A stretch of 64,000 nt of DNA from Allobosea sp. CS1GBMeth4 (GCF_900185715.1 NZ_FYAS01000007.1:124001-188000), one strand, 5' to 3'. Shown: positions 16,298 to 24,627, counted from the first letter of the stretch. Notes: generated from the letters alone by a model not told the origin. Numbers and translations: made by a program.

Positions 16298-17274
16298 CGG
16301 GCTGCTCCGTTCCCGGCCGGGGCGGGCGCGAGCCCGTACCAGCGCGCGGCGTTGTCATGGAACAGGGCGAGCCGCTCGTGCGCCGGCCGCCGGCGCGTCG
16401 CGGCCTTGAAGACGTCGAAGATCGTGGCGAACGTGGCGCACAGGCTGTCGACCGGGAAATTGCTGGCGAAGGCGCAGCGCTCGACGCCGAAGGCCGAGAT
16501 CACGCCCTCGATCACGGGCGCCTGCAGCTCCAGTGTCCAGGCCCGGCCCGGTACGCCGATGCCGGAGATCTTGGCGACGACGTTGGGCTCGCGCGCCAGC
16601 CGGTCGAGTGCCGCGCGCCAGGCGGCGAGCCCCTCGGTGCTGCGGTCGGCCGGCAGGCCGGCATGGTTGAGGATGATCGTGGTCGCCGGGAAATCGCGGG
16701 CGAGCTCGGCCGCCTCGTCGAGATGCCACCACGGCGTCTGCAGATCGAAGCTGAGGCCGGCCGGGGCGAGCCGGGCGTAGCCCTCGCGCCAGGTGCGGTC
16801 ACGCATCGAGCCGGGCGCGGCGAAATTCGCATGGTGGTCCTCGCGCGCAACGGCTTTGGGCTTGTGCCGGACGCTGCGCACCAGGGGCAGTTCGCGATAA
16901 GCCGCGACGACCTCGCCGACATCGGCGCGATCGAGCCAGATCTGGCCGATCGCCGCATTGGGCAGCCCGTGCTCTCGCGCGACGGCGCTGGCCCAGCGCA
17001 TCTCTCCGATCGGGTCGCGCGGATCCCATTCGCCTTCCATCAGCACGCTGCCGACGACGAGATGCCCTGCGCTGGCCCGGCGGTAATCGGCCGGCATGAA
17101 GTCGCGCCTGATCGCGCTGTAGTCGCCATAGCGGAAAGCGACCGGCCGGTCGCTCAGCCAGGGGTGATAATTGCGTGCGAGGTCGAAGAAATGGTGGTGG
17201 GCGTCGATGATCGGCAGGTCGTCGTCGGCCCCGGAGGCGAGGAAGCGGGCGCGCTGGTCGTGCCTGGCGGCCAT
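16294..17274 (-). CDS. amidohydrolase 2 family metal hydrolase
   Basis: The 326-residue TIM-barrel protein has DAHHHF (D24, H26, H28) as the N-terminal metal motif, NHAG near residue 210 and ASNFPVDSL near 280 with the C-terminal aspartate. This is the pattern of the Amidohydrolase_2 group, which includes lactonases such as 2-pyrone-4,6-dicarboxylate hydrolase and L-fuconolactonase, as well as decarboxylases. Being first in an operon with a carboxylate TRAP transporter, it may open a sugar-acid lactone or similar ring. The exact substrate is unknown. Confidence 0.8.
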   Translation of the reverse strand: MAARHDQRARFLASGADDDLPIIDAHHHFFDLARNYHPWLSDRPVAFRYGDYSAIRRDFMPADYRRASAGHLVVGSVLMEGEWDPRDPIGEMRWASAVAREHGLPNAAIGQIWLDRADVGEVVAAYRELPLVRSVRHKPKAVAREDHHANFAAPGSMRDRTWREGYARLAPAGLSFDLQTPWWHLDEAAELARDFPATTIILNHAGLPADRSTEGLAAWRAALDRLAREPNVVAKISGIGVPGRAWTLELQAPVIEGVISAFGVERCAFASNFPVDSLCATFATIFDVFKAATRRRPAHERLALFHDNAARWYGLAPAPAGNGAAR

Positions 17275-17398
17275 GGCCTAGCTCCGCCGCGGCGGAAGGC
17301 GGGTCTGCCTGTGGCCGTGCCCGGCCGGTCCGGTGCTCGCGCCCGCCATCCCTGCCTCCCGATCGTTCCCCGGCGGACGTCCGCCTTGGTTATCCCAT

Positions 17399-17420
17399 TA
17401 TTGTATGCTGCATACAGAAT
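17399..17420. promoter_or_regulatory. candidate GntR operator before the amidohydrolase-TRAP operon
   Basis: A perfect palindrome, TGTATGC-T-GCATACA, lies at 17402-17416 about 130 bases upstream of the amidohydrolase start. The flank ATTATTGTATGC matches the site at 19733-19750 beside the GntR gene (ATTCTTGTATGC). FadR/FCD-type GntR proteins commonly bind TTGTAT-like palindromes. Confidence 0.6.
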
Positions 17421-17432
17421 GTTGCCGCAAAG

Positions 17433-18830
17433 TCAAAGCGCGCCGGGGTTGAACAGCACGTCCTGCTCCCGGCGCAGGCGAACCAGCGTCGTCTCCTCGT
17501 CGAGCGCGATGTCGGCGCAGCTGATGACGGCGCCGCGCGCCACCTTGCGCACCACCGGCCGGCCGGCGGTGAGATAGTAGGGGACGGGCTCGTTCGACCC
17601 GAGCGGTCGGGCAGGGGTCAGTTGCGGCTCCAGCCCCGCGATGACATGGCGATAGCCCATGGTCAGCGTCTCGCCCGGCGCGAGGTCGCGGCTCGCCCGT
17701 GCCGTCAGATCGACGCGCGGCAGGACCTCGGCGCCACCGGTCGACTGGCCGAGCAGGGCGGCCGACAGCGCCGACATCGGCGCCTCCGCACCGAGCAGGT
17801 GGACGGGATTGTGCAGCAGGACGTAGCGGCCGTCCGGCGAACAGGGGATGCCCTTGCCGGCCAGGAGCTTGCCGGTCGTGAGGTCGGGCGTCTCGGCGAT
17901 GACGAACACGCCGCCGGCGAAGGAGAGCTCGTCCGGGCGCCGCAGGCAGTTGAACATGTCGACCCGCCCCGTGCCGGAGAGCAGGCCGCCCTCCGCGGCC
18001 GGCCGGAACAGGCTCGGCAACTCCGTCGTGCGGGCGATCGGTGCATGCATCGCCGCGATATCCGGCATCAGCCCGGTATGGTTGGCGACGATGCCCATCT
18101 CGCAGAGATCGGGCACGGTGGCGCGCGGGAAGGGCAGTCTGGCCCGCGCGTCGAGGAGCGCGAGCGGATCGCTCCCGAGCCTGCCGAAGGCCGCGGCGAA
18201 ATCGGCGGCGGGCGCGGCCTTCTCCCAGGCCGTGACCGTGCCGGCTTCGGGATCCCAGACGAAATCGGATTCGCTCGACTTGCCGGCGGCGACGATCGGC
18301 AGGCCGAGCATGCGGGCCCAGCCGATCAGCCCGATCAGCAGGCTCGGCTGGTCGCCGTCGACCGGGGTATGCACGACGCCGTTCTGCCGGGCGCGATGCG
18401 CCAGGACCGGGCCGATGATGCATTCGGCCTCCTTGGTCACCATCACGAGATGGCGGCCGGCCTCGATCGCGGCGAGCGCGGTCGTCGCCGCGCCTTCCGG
18501 GTCGCCGGTCGCCTCGACCACGACATCGACGGCAAGCCCGTCGAGATGGGCGGCATCGCCGACCAGCGCGACGAGCCCGCGCGCGAGCGCGGCCTTCGCC
18601 TCGGCAGCGCTGCGGCAGGCCATGATCTCGCCCTCGGCCAGCCCGCCGGCGAGCGCCGCCTTGCGGGCGCGGCCGATGTCGAGGTCGCAGACGACCCGCG
18701 GCTCGATATGCGGGGCGCGCCGGGCCTGGCCGATGAAGCTCGCGCCGAATTCGCCGGCGCCGACCAGGGCGGCGGAGATCACGCGATCGGAGGGGCCCGA
18801 TTTCAGGGCGAACAGGTTCTCGATGTTCAC
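17433..18830 (-). CDS. DRL-like NAD(P)-dependent oxidoreductase with C-terminal SAF domain
   Basis: The 465-residue protein has an N-terminal Rossmann domain (ALVGAGEFGASFIGQA), a homoserine-dehydrogenase-like middle with DVVVEATGDPEGAATTAL and VTKEAECIIGP, and a C-terminal SAF-type domain (from about 385, including LAPGETLTMG). This layout matches the DRL (DXR-like) family. In Brucella one DRL protein makes methylerythritol phosphate in place of DXR; other members may act on other branched polyols or sugar acids. Its place among catabolic genes favours a catabolic oxidoreductase here. It is separated from the upstream cyclase gene by a hairpin. Confidence 0.7.
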   Translation of the reverse strand: MNIENLFALKSGPSDRVISAALVGAGEFGASFIGQARRAPHIEPRVVCDLDIGRARKAALAGGLAEGEIMACRSAAEAKAALARGLVALVGDAAHLDGLAVDVVVEATGDPEGAATTALAAIEAGRHLVMVTKEAECIIGPVLAHRARQNGVVHTPVDGDQPSLLIGLIGWARMLGLPIVAAGKSSESDFVWDPEAGTVTAWEKAAPAADFAAAFGRLGSDPLALLDARARLPFPRATVPDLCEMGIVANHTGLMPDIAAMHAPIARTTELPSLFRPAAEGGLLSGTGRVDMFNCLRRPDELSFAGGVFVIAETPDLTTGKLLAGKGIPCSPDGRYVLLHNPVHLLGAEAPMSALSAALLGQSTGGAEVLPRVDLTARASRDLAPGETLTMGYRHVIAGLEPQLTPARPLGSNEPVPYYLTAGRPVVRKVARGAVISCADIALDEETTLVRLRREQDVLFNPGAL

Positions 18831-18884
18831 GGCAGGCAGGTCTTTCGCTTGAGGCTTTTCGTCACGACGGTCTGCGTCATTGGG

Positions 18885-18909
18885 GGAGGCTCCGGCCGAC
18901 GGAGCCTCC
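18885..18909. repeat. intercistronic hairpin between cyclase and DRL-like genes
   Basis: Perfect 10-base arms GGAGGCTCCG (18885-18894) and CGGAGCCTCC (18900-18909) with a five-base loop. Both flanking genes are on the minus strand. There is no T-tract, so it is more likely an mRNA-stabilising or attenuating hairpin than a terminator. Confidence 0.5.
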
Positions 18910-18998
18910 AGTGAGGGGAGAGGCCTACGGCTCCTGGGCTGCTTCGCTGCGCTCGTAATGAGTTCATTCCGGTCGACATCCGCTTCGGTCTGCCGGGC

Positions 18999-19670
18999 TC
19001 AGACGGCCAGGCCCTCGATGGCATAGATGCGGGCGGGAGCGCCGTCGGCGTTCGGGATTAGCAGCGGCGCCGCCGAGAACAGGTTGCGCGGCGCCGTGAG
19101 CCTGCTCGTGTTCACGACGTATTCGATCAGCGTGACGCCATGGCTGAGCAGGACGTGATGCGTCACATGCTCGGGCTTGGGCACCTCCTTGCCTTCGAGC
19201 AGGAGCCGGATCGGATAGTCCTGCGGGAAGTCGAAGGCGACGGCGCTCGGCTTGCGGTCCGCCAGCCACCGAGCCGCTTCCAGCGTCAGCCAGGGGGCCT
19301 CGGTCCAGAAGGTCTTGTCGTTGTAGTCGCGCCTGTCGCTCCACTGCGCGGCCAGCAGCAGGATTTCGCCCTCGGCCCCGCCTGGATCGGCGGCGGCGAG
19401 ATGCTCCGGGCCGATCGGCTCGTTCGCCGGCCGCCCGCTCAGGTCGAGCACGCGGCAGGGGCCGACGACCCGGTCGAGCGGCGTCGCCTCGATCGTCGGC
19501 GCGCCGGCGACGAAATGCGCGGCGGCGTCGACATGCGAGAAGCCATGGCACGGCCCGGCGATCTTCGAGACGCGGAACTGGTCGCCCGCCGCGATGTCGC
19601 CCTTGATCGAAAGCTCGACCGGCCAGCGGAAATGCGGCGCGATCGGCATGGAAAGGTCGACGATGTGCAT
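18999..19670 (-). CDS. cyclase family protein (kynurenine formamidase-like)
   Basis: The 223-residue protein has the metal-binding signature of the cyclase/KynB family in slightly altered form: H42-G-F-S-H46-V-D48-A-A-A-H52-F, where the usual threonine and proline are serine and alanine. All metal ligands are kept. Family members hydrolyse N-formylkynurenine or open or close rings of other acids. No tryptophan-pathway gene is nearby, so a different substrate within this catabolic island is more likely. It is divergent from the GntR regulator gene. Confidence 0.78.
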   Translation of the reverse strand: MHIVDLSMPIAPHFRWPVELSIKGDIAAGDQFRVSKIAGPCHGFSHVDAAAHFVAGAPTIEATPLDRVVGPCRVLDLSGRPANEPIGPEHLAAADPGGAEGEILLLAAQWSDRRDYNDKTFWTEAPWLTLEAARWLADRKPSAVAFDFPQDYPIRLLLEGKEVPKPEHVTHHVLLSHGVTLIEYVVNTSRLTAPRNLFSAAPLLIPNADGAPARIYAIEGLAV

Positions 19671-19732
19671 GGCGCAGTCCGGATTGCGGAGGAAGGTGCC
19701 GGCGACCCGGCCGTTCCGTTCTAGGTGTCCAT

Positions 19733-19750
19733 ATTCTTGTATGCAAGAAT
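19733..19750. promoter_or_regulatory. candidate GntR operator in the cyclase/gntR divergent region
   Basis: A perfect palindrome with arms ATTCTTG and CAAGAAT around TATG lies 40 bases before the GntR start and 63 before the divergent cyclase start. The core CTTGTATGCAAG resembles the palindromes at 17399-17420 and 23615-23626. Confidence 0.65.
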
Positions 19751-19789
19751 TTTTCGACAGCGAGCCGGCCGCGCGGTATACATGGCGTC

Positions 19790-20557
19790 ATGGACAGCCC
19801 GGCCGACACCACACCACTCGCAGCGCTTCTCGCCCAGCTGCCGCAACCCGAGCCGGGCCGGCGCAAGGGTGCCTTGCACGGCAGCACGGTGGCGCGATTG
19901 CGCAACCTGATCGTCACCGGGGCGCTGGCGCCTGGTGCCAAGCTGAACGAGCGCGAGCTCTGCCTGCAGCTCGGCGTCTCGCGCACGCCGGTGCGGGAGG
20001 CGATCAAGACGCTGACGCAGGACGGCCTGCTGCGGGCGATGCCGAACCATTCATCGGTGGTGTCGGAGCTCGATGTCGGAGAGATCGAGGCGTTGATCGA
20101 CGTCGTCTCGACGATCGAGGGCCTGGCCGGCGAGCTCGCCGCGGCGCGCGCCAGCGACGAGGCCGTCGCCGAGATCGGCATGCTGCACTACAAGATGATG
20201 CTGCACCACACCCGCGACGAGCTGCCGGGTTATTTCGAGGCCAACAAGGCCTTCCACCGCCGCATCGTCGAGCTTGCCGGCAATCCGGTCCTGCTCTGGG
20301 TCTGGGAGCTGCTGGCCCTCAGGGTCGACCGTGCGCGCTATTCGTCCAATCTCTGGCCCAAGCGCTGGAAGATGGCGATCCAGGAGCACGAGCAGATCCT
20401 GGCGGCCCTGGCCGCCGGCGATGCCGCGCTGGCGAGCCAGCGCCTGCGCGAGCATGTCCGCAATGGTCTGTCAGGGCTCGTCGCGGCGCTGAAGGAGCGG
20501 GGAGAGGCTGCGGCACGTACCGAAGCACCTACACCATCTTCGTCATTCCGGCCGTAG
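19790..20557 (+). CDS. GntR family transcriptional regulator (FCD/FadR type)
   Basis: The 255-residue protein has a GntR winged helix at about residues 30-95 (STVARLRNLIVTGALAPGAKLNE, SRTPVREAIKTLTQDGLL) and an all-helical FCD sensor domain after it. Candidate metal-ligand segments are FHRRIVELAGNP, QEHEQIL and REHVRNG. FCD domains usually bind small carboxylates. It is divergent from the cyclase gene across a perfect palindrome. Similar palindromes before the amidohydrolase-TRAP and CoA-transferase operons make it the likely regulator of the whole island. Confidence 0.9.
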   Translation: MDSPADTTPLAALLAQLPQPEPGRRKGALHGSTVARLRNLIVTGALAPGAKLNERELCLQLGVSRTPVREAIKTLTQDGLLRAMPNHSSVVSELDVGEIEALIDVVSTIEGLAGELAAARASDEAVAEIGMLHYKMMLHHTRDELPGYFEANKAFHRRIVELAGNPVLLWVWELLALRVDRARYSSNLWPKRWKMAIQEHEQILAALAAGDAALASQRLREHVRNGLSGLVAALKERGEAAARTEAPTPSSSFRP

Positions 20558-20645
20558 CAAGCGGAGCGCCGCAATCCATCGCAGAGCGCGACGCCCTTCG
20601 ATGGATTCCGGAGCTGCGTCGCTGCGCGGCTTGTCCGGAATGACG
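20541..20645. repeat. type A-like palindromic element
   Basis: Arms CGTCATTCCGG (20541-20551) and CCGGAATGACG (20635-20645) bound the element, with inner arms around AATCCATCG/CGATGGATT. It fills the gap between the convergent GntR and dehydrogenase genes and overlaps the last codons of the GntR gene. Confidence 0.7.
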
Positions 20646-20673
20646 CGCGACTTGGATGGAAAGCTTTGAATTC

Positions 20674-21558
20674 TCAATGCGCTCCGCTCTCTACCTCCGG
20701 CAGCACCTCGAGCACCGCGATCGCATCGAGCTCGCTGTGGCCCTGCGCCACCAGCATCCGGTAGAGCGTCGTCGCCTGCGCCACCATCGGCATGGCGAGG
20801 TGGTGCTCGCGCCCGGCCTCCATCAGCATCTCCAAGTCCTTCAGCACTTGCCTCGCATAGCCCTTCGGGGCGAAGTCGCGCGCGACCATGCGCGGCATCA
20901 TCGCCTGCAGCACCGCCGAATTGCCGAGGCCGGGCGCCAGCGCAGCCGGGATCTTGTCGGCATCGACGCCATAGGCCTCGGCCAGCCGCAGCGATTCCGC
21001 CACGACGACGTAGTTGGTCAGGCACAGCGCCTGGTTGACCAGCTTGGTCGCCTGGCCGGCGCCGACCACGCCCATATGCGTGAACAGGCCGAGGCTTTCG
21101 GCCAGCGGCCGCACCTGCGCGATCGTCTCCGGCGCGCCGCCGGCCATGATCGCGAGCTTGCCGGCCTCAGCCGCGGGCGGGCCGCCGGAGACAGGCGCAT
21201 CGATGAAGCCGATGCCGGCTTCCGCCAGCGCCGCGGCGAGCGCCTTGGTCACGCCAATCTCGGTCGTCGAGAAGTCGATGACGATGGCGCCGGGCCGTGG
21301 CTTCGCGGAGAGGATGCCAGCTTCGCCTGTTATCACCGCCTGCACCGCCTTGGTGGTGGTTACGGCGATGCAGACGGGATTGGCCCGCTCGGCGACCTCG
21401 GCCGGGGAGGCGGCGAGGGCGACGCCGAGCGCTTCGGCCTCGGCCCGCCGGGCCGGGTCGAGATCGTAGCCGACGACGCTGCGGCCGGTCGCGATCAGGC
21501 GCTTGCAGAAGCCAGCGCCCATCAGCCCGAGTCCGATGAAGCCGATGGTCTCGCTCAT
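20674..21558 (-). CDS. 3-hydroxyisobutyrate dehydrogenase-like NAD(P)-dependent oxidoreductase
   Basis: The 294-residue protein has the beta-hydroxyacid dehydrogenase signatures: GFIGLGLMGAG for NAD(P) at residues 6-16, DAPVSGGPPAAEAGKL at 120-135 for substrate, and the catalytic lysine K172 in GAGQATKLVNQ. It oxidises a 3-hydroxy acid or reduces the semialdehyde in the cytoplasm. Its ATG overlaps the enoyl-CoA hydratase stop by four bases, and the CoA-transferase gene is just before that. The three genes form one operon on the minus strand. Confidence 0.88.
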   Translation of the reverse strand: MSETIGFIGLGLMGAGFCKRLIATGRSVVGYDLDPARRAEAEALGVALAASPAEVAERANPVCIAVTTTKAVQAVITGEAGILSAKPRPGAIVIDFSTTEIGVTKALAAALAEAGIGFIDAPVSGGPPAAEAGKLAIMAGGAPETIAQVRPLAESLGLFTHMGVVGAGQATKLVNQALCLTNYVVVAESLRLAEAYGVDADKIPAALAPGLGNSAVLQAMMPRMVARDFAPKGYARQVLKDLEMLMEAGREHHLAMPMVAQATTLYRMLVAQGHSELDAIAVLEVLPEVESGAH

Positions 21559-22337
21559 TTGCCCTGCCAGTTCGGCGTGCGCTTGCCGAGGAAGGCCTCC
21601 ATGCCCTCGCGGAAATCGGCGCTGGTGTAGCAGAGGGCGACGAGGTCGTCGCCGTCGACATCGGCGCTCGCCGCCTGGGTCAGCCGGCGCAGCGCCTCCT
21701 TGGTGGCGCGCATGGTCAGCGGGGCGTGGCCGCGGATCGTTTCCGCCAGCTCCTTCACCCGTGTCATCAGCGCGGGATGGTCGGCGACGAGCTCGTTGTA
21801 GAGGCCGACGCGGTGGCCTTCCTCGGCCTCGACCAGCCTCGCGGTGAAGATGATGTCCTTGACGCGGGCCGGGCCGAGCAGGCTGGCGAGCCGGGCGTAG
21901 TTCGCCATCGACAGGCAATTGCCGAGCGTGCGCGCCACCGGGAAGCCGAAGCGGGCCGATCGGGTGGCGATGCGAAGGTCGCAGGCGCAGGCGATCGCCG
22001 CGCCGCCGCCGGTGACCGCTCCGGCGATCGCCGCGATGGTCGGGACCGTGCAGCTCTCGATCGCGGTGATCACCCGCTCGATCCGGTTCTCGTAGGCGAG
22101 GGCGTCCTCGGCGCTCCTGAAGGCGCGGAACTGGGCGATGTCGGTGCCGGCGGCGAAGGCCTTGTCGCCGGCGCCGGTGACGACGATCACCTTCGGCGCG
22201 CCGTGTTTCTCGGGATTGCCGAGGATCTCGGCCAATCCCTCGTACATGGCGAAGGTCAGGGCGTTGCGCGCCTGCGGCCGGTTGAGCGTCACCGTGCCGA
22301 CCCCGTCGGCGACGTCGTAGAGGATCTCGTCCGTCAT
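21555..22337 (-). CDS. enoyl-CoA hydratase/isomerase family protein
   Basis: The 260-residue crotonase-fold protein has the oxyanion-hole region AFAAGTDIAQF near 60-70 and IAGAVTGGGAAIACACDLRIA near 104-124. The two glutamates of classical hydratases are not both obvious (TGGGAAIA and GFPVART replace the usual segments), so the reaction could be hydration, isomerisation or C-C cleavage of a CoA ester. The gene sits between the CoA-transferase and dehydrogenase genes in a coupled operon, suggesting it works on the CoA ester made by the transferase. Confidence 0.85.
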   Translation of the reverse strand: MTDEILYDVADGVGTVTLNRPQARNALTFAMYEGLAEILGNPEKHGAPKVIVVTGAGDKAFAAGTDIAQFRAFRSAEDALAYENRIERVITAIESCTVPTIAAIAGAVTGGGAAIACACDLRIATRSARFGFPVARTLGNCLSMANYARLASLLGPARVKDIIFTARLVEAEEGHRVGLYNELVADHPALMTRVKELAETIRGHAPLTMRATKEALRRLTQAASADVDGDDLVALCYTSADFREGMEAFLGKRTPNWQGK

Positions 22338-22348
22338 CCCAAAACCTT

Positions 22349-23542
22349 TCAGATCGCGCCTTCGGCCCGGAGGCCGGCAATGGCCGTCTCGTCATAGCCG
22401 AGTTCGGCGAGGATTTCGTCGTTGTGATCGCCGGCGTCGGGCGTCGGCGTCGCGATGCCGGCAGGCGTGCGCGACAGGCTGACCGGCTCGCCGACGACAC
22501 GGATGTCGCCGAGCTTGGGATGTCGGACCGGCTGCGCGATGCCGAGGTGCTGCACCTGCGGATCCTCGAACACCGCGTCGACCGAGTAGATCGGCCCGGC
22601 CGGCACCGACGCCGCCTCGAACGCCGCGAGCCAATGGGCGCTGTCCTGCGTCGTCAGGATCTCCTCGAGCAGCACGCGCAGCTGCGGCCGCGCCGCGAAG
22701 CGCTTCTCCATGCTGTCGAAGCGCGGATCGCCGGCGAGCTCCGGACGGCCGATCGCGCCGCAGAAGGAGCGCCAGTGCCCCTCGGCGCCGACGCCGAGAT
22801 TGATATGGCCGTCGCGCGTCGCGTAGACGCCCATCGGCGTCGCATAGGGGTGGTCGTTGCCCGCCTGCGGCGGCACCTTGCCCTCGACCAGATAGCGCGC
22901 CACCTGGAAATCCATCATGCCGATCTGGGCCTCGAGCAGCGAGGTCTGCACCCATTGCCCCTTCCCCGAGACGGCACGCTCCTGCAGCGCGACCAGCGCG
23001 CCGATCGCGCCATAGAGCCCGGCGGCGGAATCGGCGACGGCGATGCCGGCGCGCACCGGCCCCTGGCCGGGCAGGCCGGTGACCGACATCATCCCGCCCA
23101 TGCCCTGGGCGATCTGGTCGAAGCCGGCGCGCAGGCGATAGGGCCCGCTCTGGCCGAAGCCCGAGATCGAGACCAGGATCAGGCGCGGGTTGAGGGCGTG
23201 CAGCGTCTCGAAATCGAGGCCGAGCCGCTCCTTCACATCGGGCCGGAAATTCTCGACCAGCAGGTCGGCGCCGGCGATGAGCCGGCGCAGGATCGCCCTG
23301 GCCGGCTCCTTCTTCAGGTTGAGCGTCAGGGAGCGCTTGTTCCGGTGCAGATTCTGCATGTCGTAGCCATGCCGCGGCCCGCTCATGTTCTCGTTCGGAT
23401 CGAGCCCCGGCGGGCTTTCGATCTTGATCACGTCGGCGCCGAAATCGGCGAAGATGCGGGCGCAGGTCGGCCCGGCCCGCACGCGCGTCAGATCGAGCAC
23501 GCGCAGGGTTTCGAGAGCGGTGGAGGGGGTCGGGCGAGGCAT
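22349..23542 (-). CDS. CaiB/BaiF family (class III) CoA-transferase
   Basis: The 397-residue protein matches the formyl-CoA transferase family. It begins with LRVLDLTRVRAGPTCARIFADFGADVIKIE, has ENFRPDVKERLGLD in the middle, and the catalytic aspartate is D171 in GIAVADSAAGLYGAI. These interlocked dimers move CoA between carboxylic acids. It is the first gene of an operon with enoyl-CoA hydratase and hydroxyacid dehydrogenase genes and probably activates the acid brought in or produced by this island. A palindrome lies about 75 bases before the start. Confidence 0.88.
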   Translation of the reverse strand: MPRPTPSTALETLRVLDLTRVRAGPTCARIFADFGADVIKIESPPGLDPNENMSGPRHGYDMQNLHRNKRSLTLNLKKEPARAILRRLIAGADLLVENFRPDVKERLGLDFETLHALNPRLILVSISGFGQSGPYRLRAGFDQIAQGMGGMMSVTGLPGQGPVRAGIAVADSAAGLYGAIGALVALQERAVSGKGQWVQTSLLEAQIGMMDFQVARYLVEGKVPPQAGNDHPYATPMGVYATRDGHINLGVGAEGHWRSFCGAIGRPELAGDPRFDSMEKRFAARPQLRVLLEEILTTQDSAHWLAAFEAASVPAGPIYSVDAVFEDPQVQHLGIAQPVRHPKLGDIRVVGEPVSLSRTPAGIATPTPDAGDHNDEILAELGYDETAIAGLRAEGAI

Positions 23543-23614
23543 GGCGTTCCGGCAGGCGTGTTCGGGGCGCCGACTATCCCGTCAACGTCCGGAAGCGTCA
23601 ATCATCAGCCTGGT

Positions 23615-23626
23615 CTTGCATGCAAG
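23615..23626. promoter_or_regulatory. candidate GntR operator in the CoA-transferase/ApnO-like divergent region
   Basis: The perfect 12-base palindrome CTTGCATGCAAG lies 73 bases before the CoA-transferase start and about 139 before the divergent dehydrogenase start. It differs by one base per strand from the core CTTGTATGCAAG at 19733-19750. Confidence 0.5.
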
Positions 23627-23764
23627 GTCGACGGGCGGGGCATGCGTCCGCCGGAGGGCGGGCAGACGCGGGCGAGGGGATCCGGCGTTGACGTCTGGCA
23701 GCAGGGCTTGCGAGCTTGTCGGGGACTGCGGCGCTGACCGGCGCGCGAACCCGGGAGGAAGACG

Positions 23765-24592
23765 ATGACGGTGGTCGCCCTGTTCGGCGCCGGCGGCAAG
23801 ATGGGCATGCGGCTCGGCCGCAACCTCGCCCGCTCGCGCTTCGAAACACGCCATGTCGAGGTGAGCCCGGCCGGCCGCGACCGGGTCCGCGAGGCCTTGG
23901 GCGTGGCCTGCGTCGAGCCGGAAGCGGCGATCGCCGGCGCCGCGGTCGTGATCCTGGCGGTGCCGGATACCGCTGTCGGCGCGGTCGCGCGCGAACTCGT
24001 GCCGAAGCTCGCCGCGGGGACGATCGTCGCCATCCTCGACGCCGCGGCGCCTCATGCCGGGCATCTGCCCGAGCGCGCCGACATCACCTATTTCGTCACC
24101 CATCCCTGCCACCCGCCGATCTTCAACGACGAGACCGACCCGGCGGCACGGGCCGATCATTTCGGCGGGATCGCGGCGAAGCAGCACATCGTCAACGCGC
24201 TGATGCAGGGGCCGGAGGCGCATTACGCCCTCGGCGAGGAGGTGGCGCGGGCGATCTGGGCGCCGGTGATGCGCTCGCATCGCGTCACCGTCGCGCAGAT
24301 GGCGATCCTCGAGCCCGGTCTCTCCGAGACTGTCTGCGCCACGCTGCTCGACGCGATGCGCGAGGCGATGGAGGAGGCGATCGCCCGCGGCGTGCCGCGC
24401 CAGGCCGCGCATGACTTCCTGCTCGGCCACATGAACATCCTGGCGGCCGTCACGTTCGGCGAGGTCCAGGGCGTCTTCTCCGACGCCTGCAACAAGGCGA
24501 TCGTCTTCGGCAAGGAGACGATCCTGAAGCCCGACTGGAAGCGCCTGTTCGAGCCGCAGGAGATCGCCGACAGCGTGCGGCGCATCACGTGA
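23765..24592 (+). CDS. ApnO-like (D-apionate oxidoisomerase family) dehydrogenase
   Basis: The 275-residue protein starts seven bases after GGAGG. It has an NAD-binding domain of the 6-phosphogluconate dehydrogenase type (VALFGAGGKMGMRLGRNLAR) and a C-terminal phosphogluconate dehydrogenase-like domain with MNILAAVTFGEVQGVFSDACNKAI. This layout is that of the D-apionate oxidoisomerase group, which oxidises and rearranges a branched sugar acid. The other known apionate genes (oxo-isoapionate kinase, decarboxylase) are not in this window, so the substrate may differ. It is divergent from the CoA-transferase operon. Confidence 0.72.
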   Translation: MTVVALFGAGGKMGMRLGRNLARSRFETRHVEVSPAGRDRVREALGVACVEPEAAIAGAAVVILAVPDTAVGAVARELVPKLAAGTIVAILDAAAPHAGHLPERADITYFVTHPCHPPIFNDETDPAARADHFGGIAAKQHIVNALMQGPEAHYALGEEVARAIWAPVMRSHRVTVAQMAILEPGLSETVCATLLDAMREAMEEAIARGVPRQAAHDFLLGHMNILAAVTFGEVQGVFSDACNKAIVFGKETILKPDWKRLFEPQEIADSVRRIT

Positions 24593-24627
24593 AATGCACT
24601 GGGCCGTCCCGGGCAACTGGAGGAACC

